Of a DNA stretch of 40,844 bases, positions 8,361 to 17,261 are shown one piece after another. The stretch's first letter is position 1. The number at the start of each line of letters is the position of its first letter. Made by a program: the position numbers and the translations under genes. The notes under the pieces are model-generated. The model saw nothing but the letters and a program-made list of their open reading frames with translations. It ran no database searches and had not been told where the DNA came from. The DNA is from Sterolibacteriaceae bacterium (lineage in GTDB: Bacteria; Pseudomonadota; Gammaproteobacteria; Burkholderiales; Rhodocyclaceae): positions 1-40,844 of the forward strand of contig JANYCD010000052.1 in the NCBI GenBank assembly GCA_025360425.1. Direction: 5' to 3'.

Positions 8361-10150
8361 TTGTCACCCACACGTAGCACTGCGAGAAAGGCTTCCTGCG
8401 GAATTTCGATCCGCCCGACCTGTTTCATGCGCTTCTTGCCCGCTTTCTGCTTTTCGAGCAATTTCTTCTTGCGGGAAATATCGCCACCGTAGCATTTTGC
8501 CAGCACGTCCTTGCGCATCGCCTTGACGTTTTCGCGGGCAACGATATTGGAACCGATGGCCGCCTGGATCGCCACGTCATACATCTGCCGCGGAATCAGT
8601 TCGCGCATCTTGGCAGCGAGTTCGCGTCCGCGATACGGTGCGTTGCTCCGGTGCACGATCAGCGAAAGTGCATCGACTTTTTCGCCGTTGATCAGGGTAT
8701 CGAGCTTCACCACATCGGCGGCGCGATACTCCTTGAACTCGTAGTCGAGCGAGGCATAGCCGCGCGAAACCGACTTGAGCTTGTCGAAGAAGTCCATCAC
8801 CACTTCTGCCATCGGCATTTCGTAGGTCAGCTGCACCTGGCGGCCGTGATAAGCGATATCCATCTGCCGGCCACGCTTTACCTCACACAGGGTAATCACC
8901 GCGCCCAGATACTCCTGCGGCATGAAGATTTTGGTGGTGATGATCGGTTCGCGAATCTCTTCGATCTTCTGCAGCTCGGGCAGCTTGGCCGGATTCTCCA
9001 CCAGGATCTCGCTGCCATCGGTCATGCGCACCTGATACACCACCGTTGGCGCCGTGGTGATCAGATCCTGATCAAATTCCCGCTCCAGCCGTTCCTGCAC
9101 GATTTCCATATGCAGCAACCCGAGGAAGCCGCATCGAAAACCGAAACCCAGTGCCTGCGATACTTCGGGTTCGTATTGCAACGAAGCGTCGTTGAGCTTG
9201 AGTTTTTCCAGCGCTTCGCGCAACTGATCGTATTGGTTGGCTTCGATCGGGTACAGACCGGCAAACACCTGCGGCTTTATCACCTTGAAACCTGGCAAGG
9301 CTTCGCTGGCAGACCGCTCGGCGGTGGTCACGGTGTCGCCGACCTTGGCCGCCTTCAATTCCTTGATGCCAGCGGTGATGAAGCCGACATCACCGGCCGA
9401 AAGCGTTTCCCTGATCAGCGCCTTGGGCGTAAACACGCCGACTTGTTCACACAGATGCACGGTGCCGGTGGACATCAGGCGGATTTTTTCCTTGGCCCGC
9501 AAGCTGCCATCCACCACACGCACCAGCATCACCACGCCGACATAGTTGTCGAACCATGAATCGATGATCAGAGCCTTCAGCGGCGCCTTCATATCGCCCT
9601 TGGGCGCCGGTATGCGAGCAATGACGGCATCCAGCACATCGTCGATACCCATGCCGGTCTTGGCCGAACAGGGGATGGCGTCGGTGGCATCGATGCCGAT
9701 GACTTCCTCGATTTCGCGCTTGGCGTTTTCCGGATCGGCCTGCGGCAGATCCATCTTGTTGAGCACAGGGACGACTTCAACGCCCTGCTCGATTGCGGTG
9801 TAGCAGTTGGCCACGGTCTGCGCCTCGACGCCCTGTGAGGCGTCCACGACCAGCAATGCGCCTTCGCAAGCCGCCAGCGAGCGGCTCACTTCGTAGGAAA
9901 AGTCGACGTGGCCCGGCGTGTCAATGAGATTGAGGTTGTAAAGTTTGCCATCGCGCGCCTGGTAGCGCAGCGCGGCGGTCTGCGCCTTGATGGTGATACC
10001 GCGCTCGCGCTCCAGATCCATCGAGTCGAGCACCTGTGCTTCCATTTCCCGATCCGAAAGGCCGCCGCAACGCTGGATGATGCGATCGGCCAGCGTTGAT
10101 TTGCCGTGATCGATGTGGGCGATGATGGAGAAATTGCGGATGTGATCCAT
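8357..10150 (-). CDS. lepA: Elongation factor 4 (LepA)
   Basis: This 597-residue ribosome-binding translational GTPase acts on stalled or assembling ribosomes. G motifs are [14 protein letters not shown] (G1), DTPGHVDF (G3) and NKMDLP (G4). The EF4-specific C-terminal domain reads [44 protein letters not shown] and ends [21 protein letters not shown]. It is full length and starts [18 protein letters not shown]. It heads the lepA-to-nagZ series, and a 54-nt gap separates it from the glutaredoxin-like gene upstream. Confidence 0.98.
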   Translation of the reverse strand: MDHIRNFSIIAHIDHGKSTLADRIIQRCGGLSDREMEAQVLDSMDLERERGITIKAQTAALRYQARDGKLYNLNLIDTPGHVDFSYEVSRSLAACEGALLVVDASQGVEAQTVANCYTAIEQGVEVVPVLNKMDLPQADPENAKREIEEVIGIDATDAIPCSAKTGMGIDDVLDAVIARIPAPKGDMKAPLKALIIDSWFDNYVGVVMLVRVVDGSLRAKEKIRLMSTGTVHLCEQVGVFTPKALIRETLSAGDVGFITAGIKELKAAKVGDTVTTAERSASEALPGFKVIKPQVFAGLYPIEANQYDQLREALEKLKLNDASLQYEPEVSQALGFGFRCGFLGLLHMEIVQERLEREFDQDLITTAPTVVYQVRMTDGSEILVENPAKLPELQKIEEIREPIITTKIFMPQEYLGAVITLCEVKRGRQMDIAYHGRQVQLTYEMPMAEVVMDFFDKLKSVSRGYASLDYEFKEYRAADVVKLDTLINGEKVDALSLIVHRSNAPYRGRELAAKMRELIPRQMYDVAIQAAIGSNIVARENVKAMRKDVLAKCYGGDISRKKKLLEKQKAGKKRMKQVGRIEIPQEAFLAVLRVGDK

Positions 10151-10204
10151 GCACTACAACCGCGCCGTGATGGCGCTTTGAGAAACCTGCGAAAGGCGCG
10201 GATT

Positions 10205-10495
10205 CTAGCGGAAACCGGCCAGATAGGCACGTACCGCTTGCTCGTCGAGGAGGTAGTGACAGAGCTCGCGGCCATCGGCTTCGAGCACCGGCACCCGTTC
10301 GTCGAATCTGGCTTCGAGAACGGGATCAGCGTCGACATCGACCACCTTCACGTCGAAGTCGTGCTCACCGCGCAATGATTCAAGCGCGGCGAGCATGTCA
10401 TCGCATAAGTGGCAGTAGGTTCGGCTATACAGCGTCAGGTGCGGCTTGCTGCCGGATTGGGCTGACACAGTCCTTTCGACCTTGCTCAAGGGCAT
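10205..10495 (-). CDS. Glutaredoxin-like thiol protein (DUF836-type)
   Basis: This 96-residue protein has a thioredoxin fold with LTLYSRTYCHLCDDMLAALESL. The CHLC motif lies at about residues 28-31, and the cis-Pro is in ERVPVLEADGREL. This is the glutaredoxin-like family often found between mucD/degQ and lepA in betaproteobacteria. The 2-nt gap to mucD suggests co-transcription with the sigma-E unit. Redox partner and substrate are unknown. Confidence 0.85.
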   Translation of the reverse strand: MPLSKVERTVSAQSGSKPHLTLYSRTYCHLCDDMLAALESLRGEHDFDVKVVDVDADPVLEARFDERVPVLEADGRELCHYLLDEQAVRAYLAGFR

Positions 10496-10497
10496 GC

Positions 10498-11943
10498 TTA
10501 TTTGCCGTCACCAAACCCCTTGATCGTGATGTAGGTCTGGTTGTCGCCGCGCCGCACCTGGAGCGAGAACGTGGCGGTCTTGTCGAGCTGCGACAGCAGA
10601 CTGTCGAACTGGGCGGCCGACTTGACCGACGTCTTGACCCCCTTGTTGATCAGCGTCAGGATGACGTCGCCCGGCCTGAGGTCTATACGGGCATCGCGCA
10701 CATCCTCGACCAACACCCCATTGTCGATGCCCAGTTGCTTCCTTTGCTCGGCACTGAGCTCAATCACCACCAGACCAAGCCGGTTGACGCTCGAAGCCTC
10801 GCTCTGCTTGTTGCGCCGTTTGCCGCTGCGCTGGGCCGGGGCACCATCTTCCGGCATTTCAGCGACTGTTATCGAAAGGCTGCGCGACGCCCCCTTGCGC
10901 CAGACCTCAACCGGCACCGTGTTTCCCGGCCGGGTCATGGCCACGATACGTGGCAAGTCGCTTGACTGGACGATGGATTTGGCATCGAACTTGAGGATGA
11001 CATCTCCCTCTTCGATCCCGGCCTTGTCAGCCGGCGTGTCTTTTTCCACCGAGGCAACCAGCGCGCCCTGAACCTTGGGCATGCCAAACGAGTCGGCAAG
11101 GTCCTTGGTCATCTCCTGAATAGCCACGCCGATGCGGCCGCGACTGACCTTGCCGTGCGCCAGTAACTGGTTCTTCACTTCCAGCGCGATGTCGATGGGA
11201 ATCGCGAATGACAGACCCATGTAACCGCCGCTGCGGCTATATATCTGGGAATTGATGCCCACTACCTCGCCACGCATGTTGAACAGCGGCCCGCCAGAAT
11301 TGCCCGGGTTGATCGCGGCATCGGTTTGAATGAAGGGGACGTAGTTTTCCTGCGGCAACGAGCGCCCCTTGGCGCTGACGATGCCAGCGGTCACGGTGTT
11401 TTCAAGTCCGAACGGCGAACCGATTGCCACGACCCACTCGCCAACCTTCAGCTTGTTCGGATCACCCAATGCCGCCACCGGCAAACCCGAAGCTTCAATC
11501 TTGATCAATGCCACATCGCTGCGCTTGTCCGAGCCGAGAACCTTGGCCTTGAACTCGCGTTTGTCGGTTAACCTGACGACAACCTCGCTGGCATCCGCCA
11601 CAACGTGGGCATTGGTCAGGATATAACCGTCGGCACTGATGATAAAGCCGGATCCGGTGCCCTTGTTTTCGTATTCCCTCGGCATGCTGGGTCCCTGCCC
11701 CTGCCCTTGACCCTGGCCGAAACGTTTGAAGAACTCAAAGGCGGGATCGTCTTCATCAAAGGGGCTTCCGCCCTGCATCATGCGATTGTTCTTGATGACT
11801 TGCGTGGTGGTGATATTGACCACCGCCGCACCCTGCTTTTCGACCAGGTTGGTGAAATCCGGCAGGTCCTTGACCTGCGCAACGGCAAACGTCGTCGCAA
11901 CCAACAACCCAAGGAACACAACAAAACGTTTGAGCATATTCAT
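10498..11943 (-). CDS. mucD: Periplasmic serine endoprotease DegP/MucD-like
   Basis: This 481-residue HtrA-family chaperone-protease acts in the periplasm. The signal peptide is MNMLKRFVVFLGLLVATTFAVA. The trypsin-like domain has catalytic His-113 (LTNAHVV), Asp-143 (RSDVALIKI) and Ser-216 (NPGNSGGPL). Two PDZ domains follow (residues ~255-350 and ~380-480). A Gly-Gln repeat (QGQGQGQG, ~77-84) sits in the LA loop. Start 11943 is chosen because it gives the signal peptide and has AGAAGG upstream. The 70-nt leader contains the palindrome TGTTTAAAACA (11972-11982). It follows rpoE-rseA-rseB, consistent with envelope-stress control. Confidence 0.95.
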   Translation of the reverse strand: MNMLKRFVVFLGLLVATTFAVAQVKDLPDFTNLVEKQGAAVVNITTTQVIKNNRMMQGGSPFDEDDPAFEFFKRFGQGQGQGQGPSMPREYENKGTGSGFIISADGYILTNAHVVADASEVVVRLTDKREFKAKVLGSDKRSDVALIKIEASGLPVAALGDPNKLKVGEWVVAIGSPFGLENTVTAGIVSAKGRSLPQENYVPFIQTDAAINPGNSGGPLFNMRGEVVGINSQIYSRSGGYMGLSFAIPIDIALEVKNQLLAHGKVSRGRIGVAIQEMTKDLADSFGMPKVQGALVASVEKDTPADKAGIEEGDVILKFDAKSIVQSSDLPRIVAMTRPGNTVPVEVWRKGASRSLSITVAEMPEDGAPAQRSGKRRNKQSEASSVNRLGLVVIELSAEQRKQLGIDNGVLVEDVRDARIDLRPGDVILTLINKGVKTSVKSAAQFDSLLSQLDKTATFSLQVRRGDNQTYITIKGFGDGK

Positions 11944-12013
11944 GTTTCCTTCTAAGAGTAATAGTAATGTTTGTTTAAAACACACTTGCTTCTGCGGCGA
12001 TGCCGCCGATTAC

Positions 12014-12982
12014 CTACCGCTTTCCAGCTTCGATGCCGTCACCCAGTCTCTTCAGAGCCGCGGGTGGTACGTCACCCATCACCACCAGCAGAATGTCGCC
12101 TGCGAACCGTTTGTAAACGTTGATGGCGCCCATCGCGAACATGCCGGGTTCCGGTCTTGGCTTGCCTTCAGGCAGAGACTCGATAAATACGGAGATTGCG
12201 GCAAGCCCATCGGAAAAAACCACATGCCTGCTCTCCGGAACGTCGGGGCGTGATGGCCGCTTCATCTCCGATACACGGCGAAAGCCGGGGATCTGGTTGC
12301 GAAATACCCAGGCACCATCATCGCCGGTACTTTCCGTCGAGCGCAGATCATGTATTTTCCACTCCCCGCTGCGGGTGCTGGCATGCGCCTTAAGCGCCTC
12401 GCGATCAATCGTGCCGCCAATGCGAAGTTCGGTAAAGGTAAAGCTCTCCAGCGACTCGCCATTTTCAGCGCGCAAACTGGATTTCAACAACAAACCGGAC
12501 TTCGCATCCACCCAGAACTGCCGGCCGTAGCGAAATTCGTCGCGCGGATCGACCAATATCGATTGTGTTTCGAATCCCGCAACCCGCACGGGTATACCGG
12601 AACGAATCAGATAAACCTCGGCCAGCCCGCCCGGGCCTTCCGGTAACAGCGCGGGAAAACTACGCCGCGTGTTGCGCCGCTCGAGTACCAGCAAGTGACT
12701 GTCGGGCAAATAGCATTTGACTTCGTTGTTGTCGCGAAGGACTTCGCGCGGGCTGCCATCGAGCACTTCCAACCGTTCCAGTTCTCGCCCGCCGTCCACT
12801 ACATGCGCGAGACGCGAAGTTTCAGTGCGCGAATCGCTTTGGTAAATGAAAGTGCCGGTGTAAGTCAGCGACCGGGAAACCTCGTTGGCGCGTTGCATCC
12901 AGCGCAGCGCATCGGCGGAACTTTGCGCCAGGGTTGGCAGAGAAAACCCCGCCAGCAGCAGACAGATAACCGGGTATCGCAT
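12014..12982 (-). CDS. rseB: Sigma-E regulatory protein RseB/MucB
   Basis: This 322-residue periplasmic protein binds RseA and shields it from DegS-type cleavage until envelope stress occurs. The signal peptide is MRYPVICLLLAGFSLPTLA. The LolA-like N-domain follows (ALRWMQRANEVSRSLTYTGTFIYQ, then SRLAHVVDGGRELERLEVLDG), then the small MucB/RseB C-domain (VFRNQIPGFRRV...HVVFSDGLAAISVFIE). Start 12982 shares one base with the rseA stop (TGATG). The longer frame upstream covers rseA and is a shadow. Confidence 0.93.
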   Translation of the reverse strand: MRYPVICLLLAGFSLPTLAQSSADALRWMQRANEVSRSLTYTGTFIYQSDSRTETSRLAHVVDGGRELERLEVLDGSPREVLRDNNEVKCYLPDSHLLVLERRNTRRSFPALLPEGPGGLAEVYLIRSGIPVRVAGFETQSILVDPRDEFRYGRQFWVDAKSGLLLKSSLRAENGESLESFTFTELRIGGTIDREALKAHASTRSGEWKIHDLRSTESTGDDGAWVFRNQIPGFRRVSEMKRPSRPDVPESRHVVFSDGLAAISVFIESLPEGKPRPEPGMFAMGAINVYKRFAGDILLVVMGDVPPAALKRLGDGIEAGKR

Positions 12983-13461
12983 CACTTCCCGTAGCCGAGG
13001 GCAACCGTACGAATATGTTCCGTACCACCCTGAAATTGCATGTTGGCACTTTGCGCCTGATGGGCAATGACATATTCCTGCATGTCGTGCGCGACAACGG
13101 TTCGGACTGCGGCAGGCGTATTTTGCGCCAGGGGAGCGACAACAGATTCTTTCGATTGTTGCATAGCCAACCAACCTACGATGGACACGCCAGCCAGTGA
13201 CGCCGCCAGCGCCATGGTTGGGCGATGCCATGCGAGGCGTGGCCTAGGCGCCAGAACAGTCGGCTCATCAAGCAAACGCAGCATGACTGCATCCGTAATG
13301 TCCGCGTCAAGCAACGTTTCGTTGCGCAGTGCATCACCAATCAACTGATAACTGCGACAGTCTTGTCGCAACACGGCCTTGCCTGCGGACGATACAAACA
13401 ATCGGGTTGTCTCATCGTCATCCAATTGACCATCGAATAGTGCGGAAATTTTTTCTTTCAT
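12982..13461 (-). CDS. rseA: Anti-sigma-E factor RseA/MucA
   Basis: This 159-residue single-pass membrane anti-sigma factor starts MKEKISALFDGQLDDDETTRLF, the typical RseA N-terminus that holds RpoE. A transmembrane helix lies at ~99-115 (MALAASLAGVSIVGWLAM), with a short periplasmic tail. It is two bases downstream of rpoE and overlaps rseB by one base. Regulated proteolysis from the periplasmic side is known for the family. Any sensing specificity here is inference. Confidence 0.92.
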   Translation of the reverse strand: MKEKISALFDGQLDDDETTRLFVSSAGKAVLRQDCRSYQLIGDALRNETLLDADITDAVMLRLLDEPTVLAPRPRLAWHRPTMALAASLAGVSIVGWLAMQQSKESVVAPLAQNTPAAVRTVVAHDMQEYVIAHQAQSANMQFQGGTEHIRTVALGYGK

Positions 13462-13463
13462 GT

Positions 13464-14063
13464 TTACCACCTCGTATCCGGCGCCGTATCCAAAAGGGGG
13501 CGCAACTCCAGGGCAATCGCCTCGCGCGCCCGAAAAATCCGGGAACGCACCGTGCCAATCGGGCAATCCATCACTTGCGCAATTTCCTCATACGCCATGC
13601 CATCAATCTCGCGCAACGTGATGGCTGTCTTGAGATCATCCGGCAGCCGTTCCATCGCCGCGTTAACCACATCGACAATCTGCTTTGACATCAGCACCCG
13701 CTCAGGGGTATCAACATCGCGCAGCAACTCTCCCTCATCGTATTGTTCTGCGTCTTCACTGCTCACGCCGGAACTGGTCGTCGCGCGGCGGCCATTGGCC
13801 ACCAGCCAATTCTTGGCGGTATTGATTCCGATGCGGTACAACCAAGTATAAAACGCACTATCGCCGCGGAAATTGGGCAATGCCCGATAAGCCTTGATGA
13901 AAGTCTCCTGCGCCACATCTTCCGCTTCTGCTGGATCACGCACCAAGCGCGCCACCAGCCTGATCAACTTGCGCTGATACTTGGTGACCAGCAGTCCGAA
14001 AGCCTGCTTGTCACCCGCCTGCACGCGCTCAACCAGCGCCTGATCTGCTTCGCGCTCTCCCAT
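13464..14063 (-). CDS. rpoE: RNA polymerase sigma-E factor (ECF, RpoE/AlgU)
   Basis: This 199-residue ECF sigma factor has region 2 as FGLLVTKYQRKLIRLVARLVRDPAEAEDVAQETFIKAYRAL and FYTWLYRIGINTAKNWL, and region 4 as ERLPDDLKTAITLREIDGMAYEEIAQVMDCPIGTVRSRIFRAREA. It directs transcription of envelope-stress genes. The gene heads rpoE-rseA-rseB-mucD. Upstream are a sigma-E-like promoter, indicating autoregulation, and a sigma-70-like -10. The start has no strong Shine-Dalgarno. Confidence 0.97.
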   Translation of the reverse strand: MGEREADQALVERVQAGDKQAFGLLVTKYQRKLIRLVARLVRDPAEAEDVAQETFIKAYRALPNFRGDSAFYTWLYRIGINTAKNWLVANGRRATTSSGVSSEDAEQYDEGELLRDVDTPERVLMSKQIVDVVNAAMERLPDDLKTAITLREIDGMAYEEIAQVMDCPIGTVRSRIFRAREAIALELRPLLDTAPDTRW

Positions 14064-14115
14064 TGGGGGTTAATCCCTGTTTTTGTCAGCAGCCCTCGAC
14101 GCACCGGGCTGACTT

Positions 14116-14121
14116 AGTATA
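14116..14121 (-). promoter_or_regulatory. Second candidate -10 (TATACT) upstream of rpoE
   Basis: TATACT on the minus strand, 52 nt before the rpoE ATG. It could be a housekeeping promoter for basal rpoE transcription. The matching -35 is poor, so this is tentative. Confidence 0.3.
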
Positions 14122-14164
14122 CCTAGGCTGTCCGGCCTACGCGCAGCATTTTCCCACCTGTGCA

Positions 14165-14192
14165 ACAGACCGGCCCGTGTTCGAATAGTTCC
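14165..14192 (-). promoter_or_regulatory. Sigma-E-type promoter of rpoE (autoregulation)
   Basis: GGAACTA (14192-14186), a 16-nt spacer and TCTGT (14169-14165) lie on the minus strand. The sigma-E consensus is GGAACTT-N16-TCTRA, so this differs at one base in each element. It lies about 100 nt upstream of rpoE in the rpoE/nadB divergent gap, where an autoregulatory promoter is expected. Confidence 0.6.
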
Positions 14193-14235
14193 ATTGCGGC
14201 CGAATACAACCGGGGTGGTATATTCGCCGGCCACA

Positions 14236-15825
14236 ATGAAATCGTCCGCCATCCCCCACTACGACGTTCTGGTCATCGGCAGCGGCCTGGCCGGTCAGTC
14301 TCTGGCCTTGCGCCTGGCTGAAACCCGGCGCGTCGCCCTGGTGACCAAGCTGAAGCTGGAAAACACCGCCACGGCCTGGGCCCAGGGCGGTATTGCCGCA
14401 GTGATGGACGAGGCCGATTCAGTCAATTCTCACATCAACGATACGCTGCGTGCCGGCGACGGGCTCTGCGATGCCAAGGCCACCCGCTATGTCGTCGAGC
14501 ACAGCCGGGCCGCTGTCGAATGGCTGATCGACCAGGGCGTGCCGTTCACCCGCGACGGTGATTCGAACACCGGATTTCATCTGACGCGCGAGGGTGGCCA
14601 TAGTCAACGTCGTATCATCCATGCTGCGGATGCGACCGGCGCGGCGGTGCAACAGACCCTCACCGAAAAAGTCCGCGCTCATCCCAATATCGACGTACTT
14701 GAACGCCACGTCGCCATCGACCTGATCACCGGCGCCAAGCTTGGGCTGGTCGAAAACCGGTGCTGGGGCGCCTACATCCTCAACATCGACAGCAACCACG
14801 TCATCACGGTCGGCGCTGCGCACACCGTGCTGGCCACCGGCGGCGCCGGCAAGGTCTATCTCTACACCACCAATCCGGACACCGCCACCGGCGATGGCTA
14901 CGCGATGGCGTGGCGCGCGGGCTGCCGGGTGGCGAACATGGAATTCATCCAGTTTCACCCAACCTGTCTCTACCATCCCAAGGCCAAGTCCTTCCTTATT
15001 TCGGAGGCCGTGCGCGGCGAAGGCGCCCTGCTCCGTTTGCCCGACGGCACGCGCTTCATGCCAAATCACGATCCTCGCGCCGAGTTGGCAACCCGCGACG
15101 TGGTGGCACGGGCGATCGACTTCGAAATGAAAAAACGCGGCGTGGATTGTGTGTTCCTCGACATCACCCACAAGCCTGCTGACTTCATAAAGAGTCACTT
15201 TCCCAATATTTATGCGCGCTGTCTGGACCTGGGCATCGACATCACCCGGGAATGGATACCGGTGGTGCCTGCCGCGCATTTTTGCTGCGGTGGTGTGATC
15301 ACCGATCTGGCCGCACACACTGATCTGCCCGGTCTATATGCCGTCGGCGAAACGGCCAGTACCGGTCTGCATGGCGCCAACCGGCTGGCCAGCAATTCGT
15401 TGCTTGAATGTCTGGTGTTTGCCCAGGCTGCCGCCAAGGATATTGAAACGCAAAATCCGCCACCCATCCCCAAGCTGCCGCGCTGGGATGAAAGCCGCGT
15501 CACCAACGCGGATGAGGAAGTGGTCATCGCCCACAACTGGGATGAACTGCGTCGTTTCATGTGGGATTACGTCGGCATCGTGCGCACCAACAAGCGGTTG
15601 GAACGCGCCGTACATCGCATCAATCTGCTGGAGCGCGAAATCGAGGAGTTCTACGCCAACTTCCGCGTCAGCAATGACTTGATCGAACTACGCAACCTGG
15701 TACTCTGCGCCTACCTGATCGTGCGCAGCGCACAACAGCGCAAGGAGAGTCGGGGATTGCACTTCAGCCCGGACTATCCAAAAACGCTGGCAACGGCAAA
15801 AGATACGATACTCAAACCCCGCTGA
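14236..15825 (+). CDS. nadB: L-aspartate oxidase
   Basis: This 529-residue FAD enzyme oxidises aspartate to iminoaspartate, the first step of NAD synthesis. The FAD-binding motif [19 protein letters not shown] is at the N-terminus. [39 protein letters not shown] and [30 protein letters not shown] are family hallmarks, and the C-terminal helical domain is complete. Start 14236 gives the normal length; an earlier ATG at 14194 adds a non-family extension. It is divergent from rpoE. A possible -10 TATATT at 14219-14224 would give a very short leader. Confidence 0.97.
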   Translation: MKSSAIPHYDVLVIGSGLAGQSLALRLAETRRVALVTKLKLENTATAWAQGGIAAVMDEADSVNSHINDTLRAGDGLCDAKATRYVVEHSRAAVEWLIDQGVPFTRDGDSNTGFHLTREGGHSQRRIIHAADATGAAVQQTLTEKVRAHPNIDVLERHVAIDLITGAKLGLVENRCWGAYILNIDSNHVITVGAAHTVLATGGAGKVYLYTTNPDTATGDGYAMAWRAGCRVANMEFIQFHPTCLYHPKAKSFLISEAVRGEGALLRLPDGTRFMPNHDPRAELATRDVVARAIDFEMKKRGVDCVFLDITHKPADFIKSHFPNIYARCLDLGIDITREWIPVVPAAHFCCGGVITDLAAHTDLPGLYAVGETASTGLHGANRLASNSLLECLVFAQAAAKDIETQNPPPIPKLPRWDESRVTNADEEVVIAHNWDELRRFMWDYVGIVRTNKRLERAVHRINLLEREIEEFYANFRVSNDLIELRNLVLCAYLIVRSAQQRKESRGLHFSPDYPKTLATAKDTILKPR

Positions 15826-15885
15826 CGCGGGCCGCCTGTCTGGCCATCAACCCATCAGCGCAAGGCGTGCACGGTAGGGAAATGA

Positions 15886-16668
15886 TCAGGTGGCGGATAT
15901 GCGAATGACGTGTCCGTAATCTACAGGGAGGATCACGCCATTCAGGTAGGAGCCGGCCTCGCTGGTGAGCAGCAGCAGCGGGCCATCGAGTTCATCGAGT
16001 CGGCCCACACGCTTGGCCGGCAGGTTCTCGACCTCGAGCTTGCCTTCGGGGCTGTCGAAATACCAGTCGACCATTTCGGTACGGAAATAGCCTGGGGCAA
16101 TAGAGTTGGCGCGAATGTTGTACGGCAGCAGGTCGATGGCCAACTGCTTGGTGAACTGGATCAGCGCCGCCTTGGCGCTGCCATAGATCGACAGATAGGG
16201 TTTGGTCAGCTGACCGGTAATCGAAGTGATGTTGACGATGCAGCCCGGCTTCTTGGCGGCGATGAGTCGTTTGGAAAACTCGCGCGCCATGCGCATCGAG
16301 CCCGCGACGTTTACGTTGAACAGGTTTTCCCACTGCTCATCGGTGATATCGGGAAACGGCGCGAACACGATTTGTCCGGCGTTGTTGACCAGGATGTCGA
16401 TGGTGCCGAAAGCCTTCTCCGCTTCGTCAAATGCCCGCGTCACGCTCGCCGTGTTGCCGATGTCCAGTTCGATGGCAACTGCCTGCCCGCCATTGTCGCG
16501 AACGGTTTTGGCAGAGGCCTCAATCGAATCCTTGCGCCGCGCCGCACAGACTATGCGCGCACCGGCCTCGGACAATGTCTGCACGAAATGCCGGCCCATG
16601 CCGCTGCCGGCACCGGTGACCAACGCCGTCTTGCCGACCAGCGAAAAACGTTCAGTGACTTTACTCAT
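15886..16668 (-). CDS. SDR-family oxidoreductase
   Basis: This 260-residue classical short-chain dehydrogenase/reductase has the cofactor motif TGAGSGMGRH (~19-28), where CAARR following beta-2 suggests NADP preference, then NNAG, and the catalytic Ser of NITS with YGSAK (Tyr-xxx-Lys). It acts on an alcohol/ketone; the substrate cannot be read from sequence. The tail GVILPVDYGHVIRIS departs from the usual GGxxxD ending. It is the last gene of the five-gene accessory unit, 45 nt after the preceding gene, and probably supplies an oxidation or reduction step in the same pathway. It converges with nadB. Confidence 0.85.
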   Translation of the reverse strand: MSKVTERFSLVGKTALVTGAGSGMGRHFVQTLSEAGARIVCAARRKDSIEASAKTVRDNGGQAVAIELDIGNTASVTRAFDEAEKAFGTIDILVNNAGQIVFAPFPDITDEQWENLFNVNVAGSMRMAREFSKRLIAAKKPGCIVNITSITGQLTKPYLSIYGSAKAALIQFTKQLAIDLLPYNIRANSIAPGYFRTEMVDWYFDSPEGKLEVENLPAKRVGRLDELDGPLLLLTSEAGSYLNGVILPVDYGHVIRISAT

Positions 16669-16713
16669 GAATTTTGTCTCCTTCGAGTGATCGCTATTTG
16701 AATTCAGTACCCG

Positions 16714-17259
16714 TTATTTCTTGAGCGGTGCAAGCAACGTGTCAATCGCCGGCACGCTCTTCGGGTCAGGCTCCCAGCCCTGCATCAGCAGCCAGGAGCG
16801 GTCGCGCAGCAACTGTTCCTTTGACATCGACAGCACCGCCGCCTGCGCGGCAGCCTGCGCCGCTTCGGTGCCGGCCTTGAACACGGCACGCACGGCCTCA
16901 CCGGTGGCAGAGCGCAGTCGGCGCACGGCATCGACAATTTCAGTTGGGTCGGCACGCGCACGATCCAGCACGTCGGTGCCGGATTTCGCCGCTGCGGCAA
17001 GTTCCGCGACAACGCCATCCATGCTGGTGCCGTCCCTGGCTTGCGCGCTCAGCGTTCCCGCTAGGCCGACCAGACGGGCCAGTTCATCGCAATCGTAGCG
17101 ATATTCCAGCGGCAGGTGCTGGGCAATGAGTGCCAACGTGCCGATGGTGAGCTGGGCCGACTGCATGGCCAACTGATTGGTCTGGTCCAGCGCCGGAATG
17201 ACGTCTTCCATCATCGCCTTGATGACGGCCTGAATCTGTATCTGTGGTCGCAATTGCAT
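16714..17259 (-). CDS. Uncharacterised small alpha-helical protein, phosphotransferase neighbour
   Basis: This 181-residue, Ala-rich, all-helical protein starts MQLRPQIQIQAVIKAMMEDVIPALDQTNQLAMQSAQLTIGTLALIAQHL. There is no signal peptide or catalytic motif. The helical 'VIPAL...A..T...IAQ' opening recalls small unknown proteins (DUF6285-like) encoded beside APH-fold phosphotransferases in other bacteria, but I cannot confirm family membership. Start 17259 is two bases after the phosphotransferase stop, so the two are almost certainly co-translated. A partner or accessory subunit of the kinase is the simplest inference. The longer upstream frame overlaps the kinase and is rejected. Confidence 0.7.
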   Translation of the reverse strand: MQLRPQIQIQAVIKAMMEDVIPALDQTNQLAMQSAQLTIGTLALIAQHLPLEYRYDCDELARLVGLAGTLSAQARDGTSMDGVVAELAAAAKSGTDVLDRARADPTEIVDAVRRLRSATGEAVRAVFKAGTEAAQAAAQAAVLSMSKEQLLRDRSWLLMQGWEPDPKSVPAIDTLLAPLKK

Positions 17260-17261
17260 GA

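Noticed and set aside
14419-15318. 299-codon minus-strand frame inside nadB
   Set aside because: Antisense to a full, motif-complete L-aspartate oxidase.
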